Shown: positions 9,205-20,102 of the stretch, one piece after another
Layout: every line of letters starts with the position of its first letter
Position numbering within the stretch: the stretch's first letter is position 1
Source: Acrasis kona
Taxonomy: Eukaryota; Heterolobosea; Eutetramitea; Acrasida; Acrasidae
NCBI GenBank assembly: GCA_026419775.2
Contig: JAOPGA020000894.1
Span: 1 to 36,089, forward strand
Length of the DNA: 36,089 bases
Direction: 5' to 3'
Position numbers and translations under genes: made by a program
Notes under the pieces: generated by a model
Databases searched by the model: none
What the model was told of the DNA's origin: nothing
What the model saw: only the letters and a program-made list of their open reading frames with translations

Positions 9205-10257
9205 ATGAGTGTTGGGATTTGCCTGGTCAACAACCCACACAGTTTGCAGTGGAGTCCTTTTCAAGATAATTTACTCGTTGTTGCGACAAGTAATAGGCCT
9301 AATCATACACCGATATCTGGGATTTTATACTTTTTGTCCTTCCACCCGAAGAATCAAGTAGAAGTAGAAGACCAAATACAGACAAACGTAGGAATGGACC
9401 AGGTTGTTTGGTCGCAAAGGGATAAAAATACTGTTTTGAGTAGTTGTGATGATTCGACGCTGCGTTTTTTTGATTTGAAAAATCTTGATGTAATGTACAG
9501 AGAATGGTTAATACCAATGTCTGATTCAAAGCAAGCACAAAATAACAAAATTAAAAGTTTAGATTGGGACAGAATATCTCTTGAATGGATTTTAACAGGA
9601 GGACCTAGGGACCAATGCAATGCATACAATGTTCTCCAAAATGATGAGGAATTCTTGAAAGGTCCTATTTATAATTTCCAACATGCTGCATCTGTTCATG
9701 ATTCTCAATGGAATACTCATCAATCAGGCTCCTTCTTCTCTTGTGATAGGTCAGGCCTAGTCCACTTGTGGGATCTATCCGACACAACCTCTCCATCCTC
9801 TAGTTTCAAAATACACAACCAAACATGTGCCATTAAAATGGACGTCAATATTTTCGACGAGTATTCTGTTGCATTAGCAGGGTTTGATTCCAGCATAATG
9901 ACCTATGATCTCCGGAAGACATCTGCTCCTAAATCTCTCGTCAGGTCAGCTCATTTCTCTTTGATCAACCAAATCAAATGGAGTCCACACACTCAACATC
10001 TTTTAGCAACAAGTTCCACAGATCGCACCTTGAGGATATGGGACATGAGGGAAGGCAACCAATCTTTCGATATTGAAAATACAAAACAAGAACAAGAGGA
10101 CATTATAACTTCATACGGAGGTAAAGTTTCAAGCTTCAAGAGTCAAAAACTAGATGACTGGGTAACGAATCTTGATTGGAACTGTCATGAAGTTGGTTTA
10201 TTAGCTCTCTGCTGCAACGATCATCTAGTCAAAGCATACAACATTAGATCCGATTAA
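9205..10257 (+). CDS. PEX7: Peroxisomal targeting signal 2 receptor (PEX7), WD40 protein
   Basis: A single-exon 350-residue protein made of WD40 repeats. It opens NNPHSLQWSPFQDNLLVVAT, which fits the PEX7 start '..y.v.fSPf..n.laVAt'. Repeats end in FDL, WDL (VHLWDL) and WDM (RTLRIWDM), and NQIKWSPHTQHLLATSSTD fits the PEX7 'V..v.fSPH...llas.SyD' repeat. PEX7 is a cytosolic receptor that carries proteins with a type-2 N-terminal signal to the peroxisome with a PEX5-type partner. Its length is slightly above the usual 320 or so. Its start lies only 30 bp from the divergent channel start, and its 3' end 16 bp from the convergent PI4K end. Other WD40 families are possible but fit less well. Confidence 0.75.
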   Translation: MSVGICLVNNPHSLQWSPFQDNLLVVATSNRPNHTPISGILYFLSFHPKNQVEVEDQIQTNVGMDQVVWSQRDKNTVLSSCDDSTLRFFDLKNLDVMYREWLIPMSDSKQAQNNKIKSLDWDRISLEWILTGGPRDQCNAYNVLQNDEEFLKGPIYNFQHAASVHDSQWNTHQSGSFFSCDRSGLVHLWDLSDTTSPSSSFKIHNQTCAIKMDVNIFDEYSVALAGFDSSIMTYDLRKTSAPKSLVRSAHFSLINQIKWSPHTQHLLATSSTDRTLRIWDMREGNQSFDIENTKQEQEDIITSYGGKVSSFKSQKLDDWVTNLDWNCHEVGLLALCCNDHLVKAYNIRSD

Positions 10258-10258
10258 C

Positions 10259-10274
10259 AATAAAAAAATTTATT
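10259..10274. terminator. Shared two-way poly(A) signal, PEX7 / PI4K
   Basis: The sequence AATAAAAAAATTTATT is an inverted repeat: AATAAA on the plus strand (10259-10264) for PEX7 and on the minus strand (10274-10269) for PI4K. On the minus strand it overlaps the PI4K stop, TAAATAAA. Both mRNAs would have very short 3' UTRs and overlap each other. Confidence 0.7.
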
Positions 10275-13200
10275 TAACAATTCACACCTTCGACTCTCTT
10301 TTGGTATTGGTCATAAATCACGCTGAAAATGTTCTTGTAGGAGGCATCAATCTGACCCTTGAAGAACCTAACGGCCTCCTTCTCCGATTTATCTGCACAC
10401 ATACGGTACTTCAAATTCTTGATCGAATCCTTTGTAAAGCAAGGCAACTCGCTCTGCAACATGACCTCCACGACGCTCACAATATTGTGCATGTGATCGC
10501 GTGCAGCCAAGAATCCCATCACGCACAAGTCAACAAACAAATTGAATGGTTCCGAATGTTGCTGCACTTTGGCTTCATAAGTAGTCTGCTTCACTTTGGC
10601 ATCGCTCACGTCAGGGTCAACATTTAATTCGATCGGCAAATCGATCGGCTGTGGCGATCTGTCCAATTTCTCGCCCATGATCAACAAGAATTCCTGGGTC
10701 AATTTGAAAGGAACTTGTTTTTCGATTCCGAAATTTCCACCAGGCATAATGTCGAACAAGAATCCAAAATCAATGTGAATAATGTGCCCATCTTCGTCCA
10801 CCATGATATTTCCGTTGTGACGATCCTTGATGGCCAATATATAACTCACCACGGAATAAGCAGCCATGCTCTCTATAAAGTTCTTTCTCGCAATTTGGAA
10901 CGGAATGCTGCTCTCGTGTCCGTACTTTTTCAAAAAGTAATCGTACAAATTTCCTTCGTAATTGGTTCCGATTTGATGTCTGCTGCTGCTGTTGGGAATC
11001 ACTTCGATGATGCCCATGCCACGACCCGTAGTGATGACTCGATAAGGGAACAAGTACAGCGGCAAGTTCATGTTCTCGAATATCCTCTTGAACATGCTGA
11101 TGATTTGTAGCGCCAGTTGATCTTGTCTACAATCATCTCCCATTTTAAAAATACACGGCTGTAATACCAATCCATTCAAATCGGGATTTTCGAAATCGAC
11201 TTGTGTTTGTGATTCTTGATCTTGTCCAATGTCCAGATCGGGTTCTCTCAATTCCACCCAAAATGGAATCAAGATTGGAACTTTTTTGGCGCTCTTCAAC
11301 GTCAAGCTCCTGGTCGGATCAAAGTATTTGATTCTGCAGTTGGTGTTGGTCGGCGTGTACAAATTCTTGGTTAATGGTTTGTTCAGTATTCTCTCCCTGA
11401 CCATCTTGACCAGTTCGTGAGGACGTTGATCCTTTGGATAAGGTACCAATGCGCCGGAGATTGCGGTGATTTGATCGAAAAAGTAAAATTCTTCTTCGTA
11501 TAATCTCTTTGCTCTCTCGTCGAACACCAACTCTCCCAACACTTGTAAGTACAGCGCGTGACATATTTTGGACAGGGAATGTTCCGCTGCGGTCAACTCT
11601 GCGCTTTCTTCCGGTGTTAAATTATCATAATCGATAATCTCCGTTCGTAACGTCCAAATCAATTGATGAGTGAACATTACATTCTTGCGCACCAAATCAA
11701 TCAAGTAACGAACGAGTTGACCGCTCTGGTCGTGACGCAAGCATTGTATCAATTGAGGTAAATAAAACACCACGGCCTGCGCGTTGAACTTTTTCAAACT
11801 TCGAATGGCGTACTGACCCACCAATGGGTTATGAACGAACGGGGCATTTAGGTACAAGAGTGCTTGGCTCAATGTGGTGGGCGACCAATATAATAAATGT
11901 TGTAATTCCTTTGCATCTTGCTCAATGTTTTGTTGGTTGATTAGATAGGAAGCTGCCTCGTGTAAATGCGTCACTTCGCTTGCGTGTTGGGTCACCAATC
12001 GGGTCAGTTCGGATCGAATGGTCTCCATCGGGAATCGAATGGCCAATTGGATGGCGAATTTGGGCGAGTAATTCCATGCGGTCCTGACGTATACTTTCCA
12101 TCTGCTGGCCAGATTTACATCCTGTGGTTGGCTCACGTTGAGGTCGGAATCGCCCTGATGTGGACTTCTCCACAATACCATCCTCGAAATCTCATGTTCG
12201 ATCAGCAACAAGATTAATTCAATCATGCTGGAGGTCATGTTTCCGTTCGCGTTCATTAATTTGTCGGCCGAATTGGATCCCGCCGTTGCTTTGCGTAAAT
12301 TCATGATTTGAGTGCCTCTGTGACTGCCGCTTGCATTGCTCATGTTGTCGATGCTTGGTGATAATTTCATGTACGATAAAAATATACTTCCTGTTCCGGT
12401 CACACTGCGGTCGCGTCCATGACTTCCTCCTGATCGTATCGATTGTTTGGAATCGCTGATTCCGTCGTCAACTATTAATTGATTGGATGAATTTCCGTTC
12501 GGGATATTTAATTTTTGTAAAGTTGATTTTTCTATTTTTAGCCTATATTCTAATTCTTGCAAAACGACCAAATCCTCGTTGGACTCGGAGTGATGGGGAT
12601 GCCAAGTGGGATGTAATTGGAAGTAATTCAAAACGACCGCATAAATGTGGTCCCTCATCAGCACGACGTTCATGTGATAATCTAAACATTTACGTGCCAC
12701 CAGGATTCCCCACAGACACAATCTGAATCGACTTCCCATGGCCGGATAATCCCTGCTGAATTTCGTAACATCTTGAACCGCTCTCATGATCATGTTGATG
12801 AAGATTACCAAAACATCATGTTGAGAATTTTGTAATGCCTGGAATCTCTCCGATAAGTAATTAATCCACAATCGATGAGGAGCGTCGTCGCAGGTGTGTG
12901 GTTTTTGTTTTGTTGATTTGGCCACGCTCAATTCGATAATGTCATCTTCAATGTCGGAATCGGAATTCTTGCGATCTCCACTGAACAGACCGTATCCTTG
13001 TTGAATGGCATACACCCATGCATGGAACATTTCGGTCAACAAATCAATCTCTAATTCTGGCCTAGATGCAGCCAACCATTTCCAACAATAAATTGCAGTC
13101 TGGAACGATGATTTGGTGAACAACATGACCGGCGTCCAGATCAACCATTGCATCAAATGTAATTGTGGCGATTTGCTCTGAATGATGTAAGCGGTGGTTA

Positions 13201-16200
13201 GTTGCATGTAGTGATCGAAATCAGTATGAATGGGCTGTTGTCTCAACAAGCAACTCTTCAATCGAATCTCGTCGGATCCCTGATGTGAAATGGAGATGAG
13301 CGGATCGTGAATCGAATTGATTTGTGAATCATGTATTCTGATCATTTCGTGATACTTTTTGGTGGCATTGGTCAATTTGTCGATCAAGATCTTATCCATG
13401 GATCGACCCGTCGCGATGGCAGATTGTTGCATGGCATAAATTTCTCCCATGTGATGAGATTTGACGGCCATCGATTGGGTCACGCTATAGGAGGTGTGCT
13501 CGTTCATGGCCGATAATCCTCTCCTACGATCCAATCGATCGAATCCAATATCGATTTCTCTGGGCGTGCTCAGGTACATTGCCATGGCGTAACCCACGTG
13601 TTGAAGAGATCCATTCATGGTGTGAGTGAATCGATTCATGTATTCTTCGAGCGCTTGATTCACGATATTGGGTGCGATGCTCGTCGATGATTTGATCCAT
13701 TCGGTCGTTAATTTTTTGATCTTTTCGTATAATTGATTTGCATCCGATCTATTCTCTGGAAGGTAGATCACATCGATGGATTCGATTTGAGCGGCGTCGT
13801 GACCCGTTGTGATGGGTATTTCCACGCTGACTACTTTGGTGGTGTTTCCGACGTTGATTCCTTGATGGAGAGCAGATGTCAAATCTAACAATGTGGTGAT
13901 GCATCTTTCGCTCCACCAAATGGTTTGGAATTGTTTTGTTACTTGTGAAATGTAATCTCTTGCTGCTTTGCTGACTTGATCGCTCCTGTTGACGTATGAT
14001 TTGAACAAGTGATACATTTCTCGTTCGACGATTAATGTTCGACGGTCAATGTCCACCATCAGGATGAATTCTCTCCATTTCAAAAATACTTGATCGGTGA
14101 TGATTCTTAAACATTTTGTAAAGTCGAGATCAATTGTTGTTAGTGCATGATCTTCCAAGTAACTGAAAATGTATTCGAGACTTCCGTTCTTGACTCTCAT
14201 GGTCTCCAAATAGTACACTTCCAATAAAAACATTGTTTGTCCGAATGTGAATCGACGAATGGAACTGAGCGGCACTTGTTCTGTGATTTGGTGTAACTTG
14301 TTTTGTAGTTGACCCAGAGTGATGGTTGTTAGAATTCCTTCCACTAGTGCGTTCAACTCCTTCTCGGTCTCCAAAAAGTTTGACTGCTGTTGAGAGGTTA
14401 ATAAAAATGAAAAAATATAAACTCACTTTTCCACGCAACAACAATGGAGCGTTGTTTGCAATCAAAAGACACGCCTCGTAAATTTCTGGTCCTAGACCAG
14501 AATATCCACTCACTATGCTTTCGTCCACAAATCCATACCAAATGCAGTAGAACCAAGTAGCACGGAATAACTTTTGTAAATTAACGTCTGGGTCATTAAT
14601 GTTCATTTTGAGTGTTTTTAATTGAGCGGCAATGGCTGGTAATAATATTCCAATCAACACTGCTTGGTTCACTACTTTGAACGCTCCAACTTCAATTTGT
14701 TGACTCTTTGCTTGTAATTCCGCAGCAAGTTTGTTGAATAGACGTAAGCTCCTAACTAGCAAATTAACGCGCAAGTCGGGATCAGTAAGGTTCTTGTTGA
14801 TGATCGTAATGCAGTCTGATAAAAGGTTTCCCAATGTGGTGTCGCTCGAGTGCATTGTATTCTACAAAGTTAGTTAGTCGAAGGAAAGTTGGATCCGTCT
14901 TACTTGGTACATCCCAAAAATTAATTCTACAATTTCCTTGTAACCTTCCGTGCTGAGATGAGCAACCATGGCCAAGTAGAGGGCGCCCTCTGATGTGCTT
15001 CCTTCTTGCTTCTTTCCATTAAAGTAGGAAACTAGCACAGGTACGATCACTGATGTAATTTGAGGGTTGTTGAGAGCCAAAGCGCATTGAGTAAGGAGGC
15101 TTACACGCTAAAGAAGTATAATTTTCATATTAATGTATCATACATACCTTGCTGTTACGGTCGTTGCTTCCCTCGTCGCGATCCAAGAACACCAAGTTGG
15201 TTAGAACGTTAATAGTGTGATCTATGACTCCATTGCTGGGTCCCGCACGAACGTAATCTTCGACAAGAATGTTGCAAAAGGCAGCCACCGCCTTCTCAGT
15301 AGCAGGTCTGCTGTTTGATCTCTCGATAAATTCTCTCAAGGATCGAAGAGCAATGCTCGAGAGTTCTGGGTTAACGGCTGTTGTATCCTTGACGTGACTG
15401 AGTTGTTGTATTCCCTTAATGATGTCTATGGTCGAGCGCTCAAGATCCTTATTGTTCTTAAATTCCTCAAAAGTCTTGGTGGGAATCTAAAAAAGGCAGT
15501 CAAACACATGAAAGGTAGAATACTTACTGCGTCCAATAAATTGATAAGAGGCTCCAAGGTATCTCTTTCGTATGTACCATGAAGTAGTGTTGCACATCTC
15601 ACGACCAAGTCAATGGAACTAGAGAAGAGCTTGACGCCGCTTGCTTGTGATTTTGACTGCAGCACCTTCACAAGAGAGTCTGGGGAGGTAATGTTCCTGT
15701 ACGCATGCTTGATGAACACCTTCAAGTTCTCGCTGTTATCCGCACCTTGTATAAGAGTAATCTGATACATGATGTTGATCACCATGACCAGCATACTTTT
15801 GATGGTTTTTCCTTGGAACTGCTTGACGTGGACATGGTCTTGGTTGAGGCGACCTCCCAAGGCGATAAATAGCTGCAATAATTGGGCAGTGGGTTCCGGA
15901 TCAAAGTTTTTTGGGAGGCCTTCACTTAGTGACTTGAATAAACCAAACAATACTCTCATTGCATTTTTTGAGTTTAAAAACATCTCTTCACTCGACTGCT
16001 TCAATCTACCGCTTTCCGCAAGTATAACTTCGTATAAAACATTATTAATTCTTGGTCTATAAAGTAAGCGCAAGTTATAAAAGAAATGACATACCTATCA
16101 ACTTCCAATATGTTTCCAATTTCCCTCATCATACTCACAAAATGATAGGTGAAAAAGTCCGGTGTTATTTTGCATTTATCGTTCCACTTGCATCTTGGAA

Positions 16201-16693
16201 GAGTTTTAAGAACGTTCAGTAGTTGCGGAAGGACTCGATCACTAAACATTCCTTTTGAAGTATGCACAAAATGGCAAAGTGCGAGGACCGAAGCTTGTGA
16301 TTCCTCACTCAATCTTACAGCAGCTAAATTGGTCAAATGAATATTTCTTAAAATAATATTGTACCTTCACCGTCATTAAAATTATCAGTATAATCTGATC
16401 TATCGTCTTCCTCGATTTCAGTTCCAACGCTTGAAATTAGCGACTTGGCGGTATTTTTCTTTTTTAATTGTTGCTCAACGGGCAATTTGCTACAACGGTG
16501 AATAACAAACTACAAACGGTTGCGCAAAGTACCGCACGAGATCTTCGACGCCTTGTAGAGCTTTTGTGCTGGCTGGGTCTCTATTTATTAATAGACCCAA
16601 GCTCTCCGCGTACTCCAAATATCCTTGCAACTGAAAGCTATCAGTGCTTTTGTCTTTGACACTATAAAGCTCTTTAGTCTTGCTCTTGGACAT
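10274..16693 (-). CDS. PI4KA: Phosphatidylinositol 4-kinase alpha (Stt4/PI4KA type)
   Basis: Eight exons (16693-16518, 16489-16365, 16323-16095, 16056-15528, 15486-15148, 15107-14904, 14861-14427, 14386-10274) give 6150 nt, 2049 residues, in frame throughout; human PI4KA and yeast Stt4 are of similar size. The long N-terminal two-thirds is helical solenoid. A PIK helical domain follows, and the C-terminal kinase shows FKMGDDCRQDQLALQI, the catalytic loop IKDRHNGNIMV (about residue 1865) and the metal-binding HIDFGFLFDIMPGG. The enzyme makes PI4P at the plasma membrane. Introns are 28, 41, 38, 41, 40, 42 and 40 nt. The first is unusually short (16517-16490, gtttgtag...gttgtag) and joins AQP to KLPVEQQL. 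The start lies 41 bp from the divergent PPR gene. Type beta PI4Ks are much shorter, so alpha is well supported. Confidence 0.95.
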
Positions 16694-16734
16694 ATTGTTT
16701 GGTTGAGCTGATTACAAAAAACTAGTTTTACACA

Positions 16735-18578
16735 ATGAACCATCTTCGAACACAAGCTCCAATTTTGAAGGAGATGTTCAAGAATAATAGAAACCTATTT
16801 AGACCATTAGGTCATTCGGGCGTATTGTCCTTGTTGATAAAAAGGGAGGAGCGCGCAAAAAGTGTGTTAAATCTCACACAACATTTTAACATAAAAAAGT
16901 AAACAAAATACACAAATCAAGTGTCCTAATATCACAGTACTACTATACCGGTTATGCCGACTCCAGAACCACAAAATGATACCTTGAAGTGTGATTTGTT
17001 AGATCCGTACAAAACGAAAAGATCAAAGAAAGTATTATCAGGCGAGATGAAAGACCTTGCAGATGCAAACCCCTATAATACTGCTCAGTTATCCAAAATT
17101 CTACGATTCTGTTTATCTAAAGATTTGATGATTAGGGCCACCTACATTGCGGACATGATGATTAAAAACCAGGAAGTAAGTAATTAATTATAAACACGAT
17201 TACTAATTTTTTTTAGATCTGCAGAGATGCTGTAAGAGATTTAATAAGACATTACATGGACAATAACAGCTACCTCAAAGCAAACCTCCTACTTGTAGAA
17301 ATTCACGACACTCTATCCGATGGAGCTTCGCAGCTTCAGGAACTCGCGTCCTATTTTTGGTTTAGGAGCGATTTCAAGTGCGTCGCGCCACTTATGGATG
17401 TGATGAACTTGAAGGGTGTTCCCCAAACAGATGACTTTAATTATCATCTCATTAAACTACTTTTATCCAGTGATGAATTCTCCACAGCTGTTGAGGTACT
17501 TTTGGACATGAAAAATCCAGAAAGAATTCTATCCGAGGAAATGTACATATCTCTTATAAATGGTTGCGTCAAGAATAAAAAGTTAGATGATGCCAAGGAA
17601 GTGTGTAAATCAATAATAGATAAAAGAAGAATAAAAGATCCATTGTTGTGGGATGCAATCATTAATGTATATTGTGAAAGTGTTGAGCTTAAGAAGGCCA
17701 ACCACCTATTAAACTTTATGAGAAAGCATGGGATCAAACCCTCTGCTAATGTTTATGCAAATATATTGTTGTTGTGCCTGAGGTTGAACTGGATGGAGGA
17801 GGCCGATGTAGTTTACAATAAATTAATTTCAGACAGGGTCCCATTGGAGTCGAAACTGCGAAGTGCCATCGTCAAGTTATATTGTGTAAGGGATGGTGTT
17901 GATCTTGCTTATAATAAAATGAAATCGTTCAAAGAGGCCGGCTACAAGACAGACAGCACGTCCTATTGTATTGTCATGAGTGCTTATTTAAAAAATAACA
18001 GCCACGAAAAGGCAAAGAACATCGCAACAACTATTATCAAAGAAAATATGAGAATTGAATTGAATGTATATAACACGATCATTAACTTGTTCATGACCAC
18101 TGGCGAGATTGATGAAGGACTGAAAATGTACCACAGTATGAAAGGAAAGGGCTTCACTCCTGATTGTGCAACTTACTCAACAGTCATAAGTAGATGCCTT
18201 AGGAACAACCTACTAGCGGAAGCAAGTCTTGTCTGCCAACAGTGCTTATCTGATGACCTTGAGTTGAGCATACCTTTATGTAACACCATTTTGAACCTCT
18301 ACTGCCAAAAAGGTCACTTTGAATTTGCAAGAAACATGTTTGATCGCATGAAGGAGGAGGGTTTGAGATTGACAGGGAGTACGTATAACATTTTGTTGAA
18401 CGCATATGTCGAAGCCGACATGATGGATGAATCAAGAGAAATGTATGGTTTGATTAGAAAGGACCAAGTAAAGATAGCAGACTCCCTCAAAAGTACAATC
18501 AAAAAGTATCATAAGCTATTAAACCAAAATGAAACAACAAAGTATTACCAACCAAAAACTACAAGAATAAATGTTTAA
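16735..18578 (+). CDS. Pentatricopeptide repeat (PPR) protein, probably organellar
   Basis: Three exons, 16735-16898, 16938-17175 and 17217-18578 (introns 39 and 41 nt), give 587 residues. The 54-codon first exon (MNHLRTQAPILKEMFKNNRN) joins in frame at NIKNTTIPVMPTPEPQ; an ATG at 16954 is internal to exon 2 and would drop the Arg/Lys-rich leader, which looks like a mitochondrial presequence. From about residue 200 there are around ten PPR helix pairs, for example MYISLINGCVKNKKLDDAKE and TYNILLNAYVEADMMDESRE. PPR proteins bind single-stranded organellar RNA and act in its processing, stability or translation. No DYW or SMR domain is seen, so the target and reaction are unknown. Confidence 0.88.
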
Positions 18579-18593
18579 TGATATTTACAATTT

Positions 18594-20045
18594 TCACAAA
18601 TTCAATTTGATGACATCGCCACAGCCGACACTCTCTTGACCCAACATATCTTTACAAACGGCCAACTGCATGTATATCCTTTCCAAACCAGAGTGAGCGT
18701 CTTGTTTCAAACTCTTCAATATTAATTTGTTTACATCCTGACTCAGCTCAGATCTTTTGTCGTCTTGTAAAAGGTAAGAAGATGGGGAGTCTACTGCTGT
18801 CTCATATGCTAATAATCCAACCGTGTCCAAGAACAACTTTTCTTCTGTACTTGATAGTGTTTGATCGTTCATGTATGATCCGAGGTTGACCCTGGCCCAC
18901 TCAATGGCAGTCAAAAGGTCTCCATTTTTTATAATTTCTATAAATGTTTGACAATGTATCCTAAAAAGAATATTCTGAGGTGTTACTAGGTCAGCATTGA
19001 ATGGAACGCTTACTGGGTTTAGTTGAACAGTTTCAGGGAAATGTAAGATTAAACTCTTTAGCGCCTCTTCAACTCGTCCCCTCTCTATCAAAGAGCATAT
19101 CTCTCTTCTTTTCATCAACGGCTCGTTCGGTATCTTTGACTCCTGGAAAGGTAAATAATTGAAAATGAAAACACAAACTATTTTTAGATCCTGCTCAAAG
19201 CTGGATAAGCTCTCGGTGTAACCTTCATAGTACAGGTAATCTCTAATCAAGGTATTCAAGGTGTAGACTGGTTGAGATGTTTCATTAATTGACTCGATTA
19301 TGCGCGTCCGTTCTTCGCAAGCGGACTCTAAATCATATCTAAATGGGTAAGAAGGGATAATAGTGGATAACTATACTTAAAGGGCCCAACGAAATTTGCT
19401 ACAATTCTTTCATTAGGAGAGTGTAAACCAACAGTAGGATAGAAACGTAATCTAGCTAAATTTGAGAATGCGACTCCTAAGTGCTTGCCATTCTTGGTAA
19501 AAAATAATTCTTTCTTGCTGTAGTCCAGACCGCAACCAACAACATCACCTTTATTGTTAAAAACTTCATCAAGAGGATTGATGATTTACCTGCTTCATAT
19601 GAAGGCCCGTACGCTTTTCCATGCTTGCTGTTATTAAAAATCTTTCCATCCGTTTGATATCCATATCCATTTGAGTCCCATCCGGGATGTTTGGTACTCA
19701 CAAAATCGTTTTCTGCGGTCAGTCCTGATATTGTTAATATCATATTATTCCTTAATTACCGATCATTATGGTATTTCTCTTTCCCTGATTCAAAATTCTG
19801 ATCTCAAAATAATCTATAATACCCTCGGCAGCAAGACGAGCATTACTTCTAATAGACTGCATACAGATCAATATTCAATAATTCAAGAGAGTACTCACCC
19901 CTACATCTTGGTATTGGTTTCCAGGACCAGTATATTGTACTGTTAGTTTGTCCTTTTCCACCTTCAAGAATGGACCAATCTTTTCAAAGTTTAGATGTTG
20001 TGGACCCTTATTGGACAGGTCACCATTGGTGTTCGTGGTTGTCAT
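18594..20045 (-). CDS. RanBPM/Gid1-like protein (SPRY, LisH, CTLH, CRA)
   Basis: Six exons (20045-19899, 19856-19760, 19724-19590, 19548-19377, 19338-19179, 19142-18594) give 419 residues. The start is ATG 20045 (MTTTNTNGDLSN). The SPRY domain spans about 30-200, with HPGWDSNGYGYQTDGKIF, GDVVGCGLDYSKKELFFTKN and FYPTVGLHSPNERIVANFVG. A LisH motif (NTLIRDYLYYEGYTESL) follows, then a CTLH segment (RREICSLIERGRVEEAL) and a CRA-type end. This order is that of RANBP9/10 and yeast Gid1, the substrate-receptor-binding scaffold of the GID/CTLH ubiquitin ligase. Introns are 42, 35, 41, 38 and 36 nt. The last (19178-19143) is a multiple of three with no stop, so retaining it would insert 12 residues; its pyrimidine-rich 3' end and the family pattern favour splicing. 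Confidence 0.93.
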
Positions 20046-20102
20046 GACTACAAAGTTGACCAACTGCTAAATACGAAAAACTTGAAGAAACTTCATATTT
20101 TA

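Noticed and set aside
10301-13516. Open frames opposite PI4K exon 8
   Set aside because: Shadows; the minus-strand PI4K frame is continuous with clear kinase motifs.
14130-16693. Several small separate minus-strand genes upstream of PI4K
   Set aside because: All join across 28-42-nt GT-AG introns into one frame that ends with the PI4K kinase domain; the total is an exact multiple of three.
16954-17187. Separate 77-residue gene starting at 16954
   Set aside because: The ATG lies inside exon 2 of the PPR gene; a 39-nt intron joins the upstream exon in frame and the downstream intron continues it.
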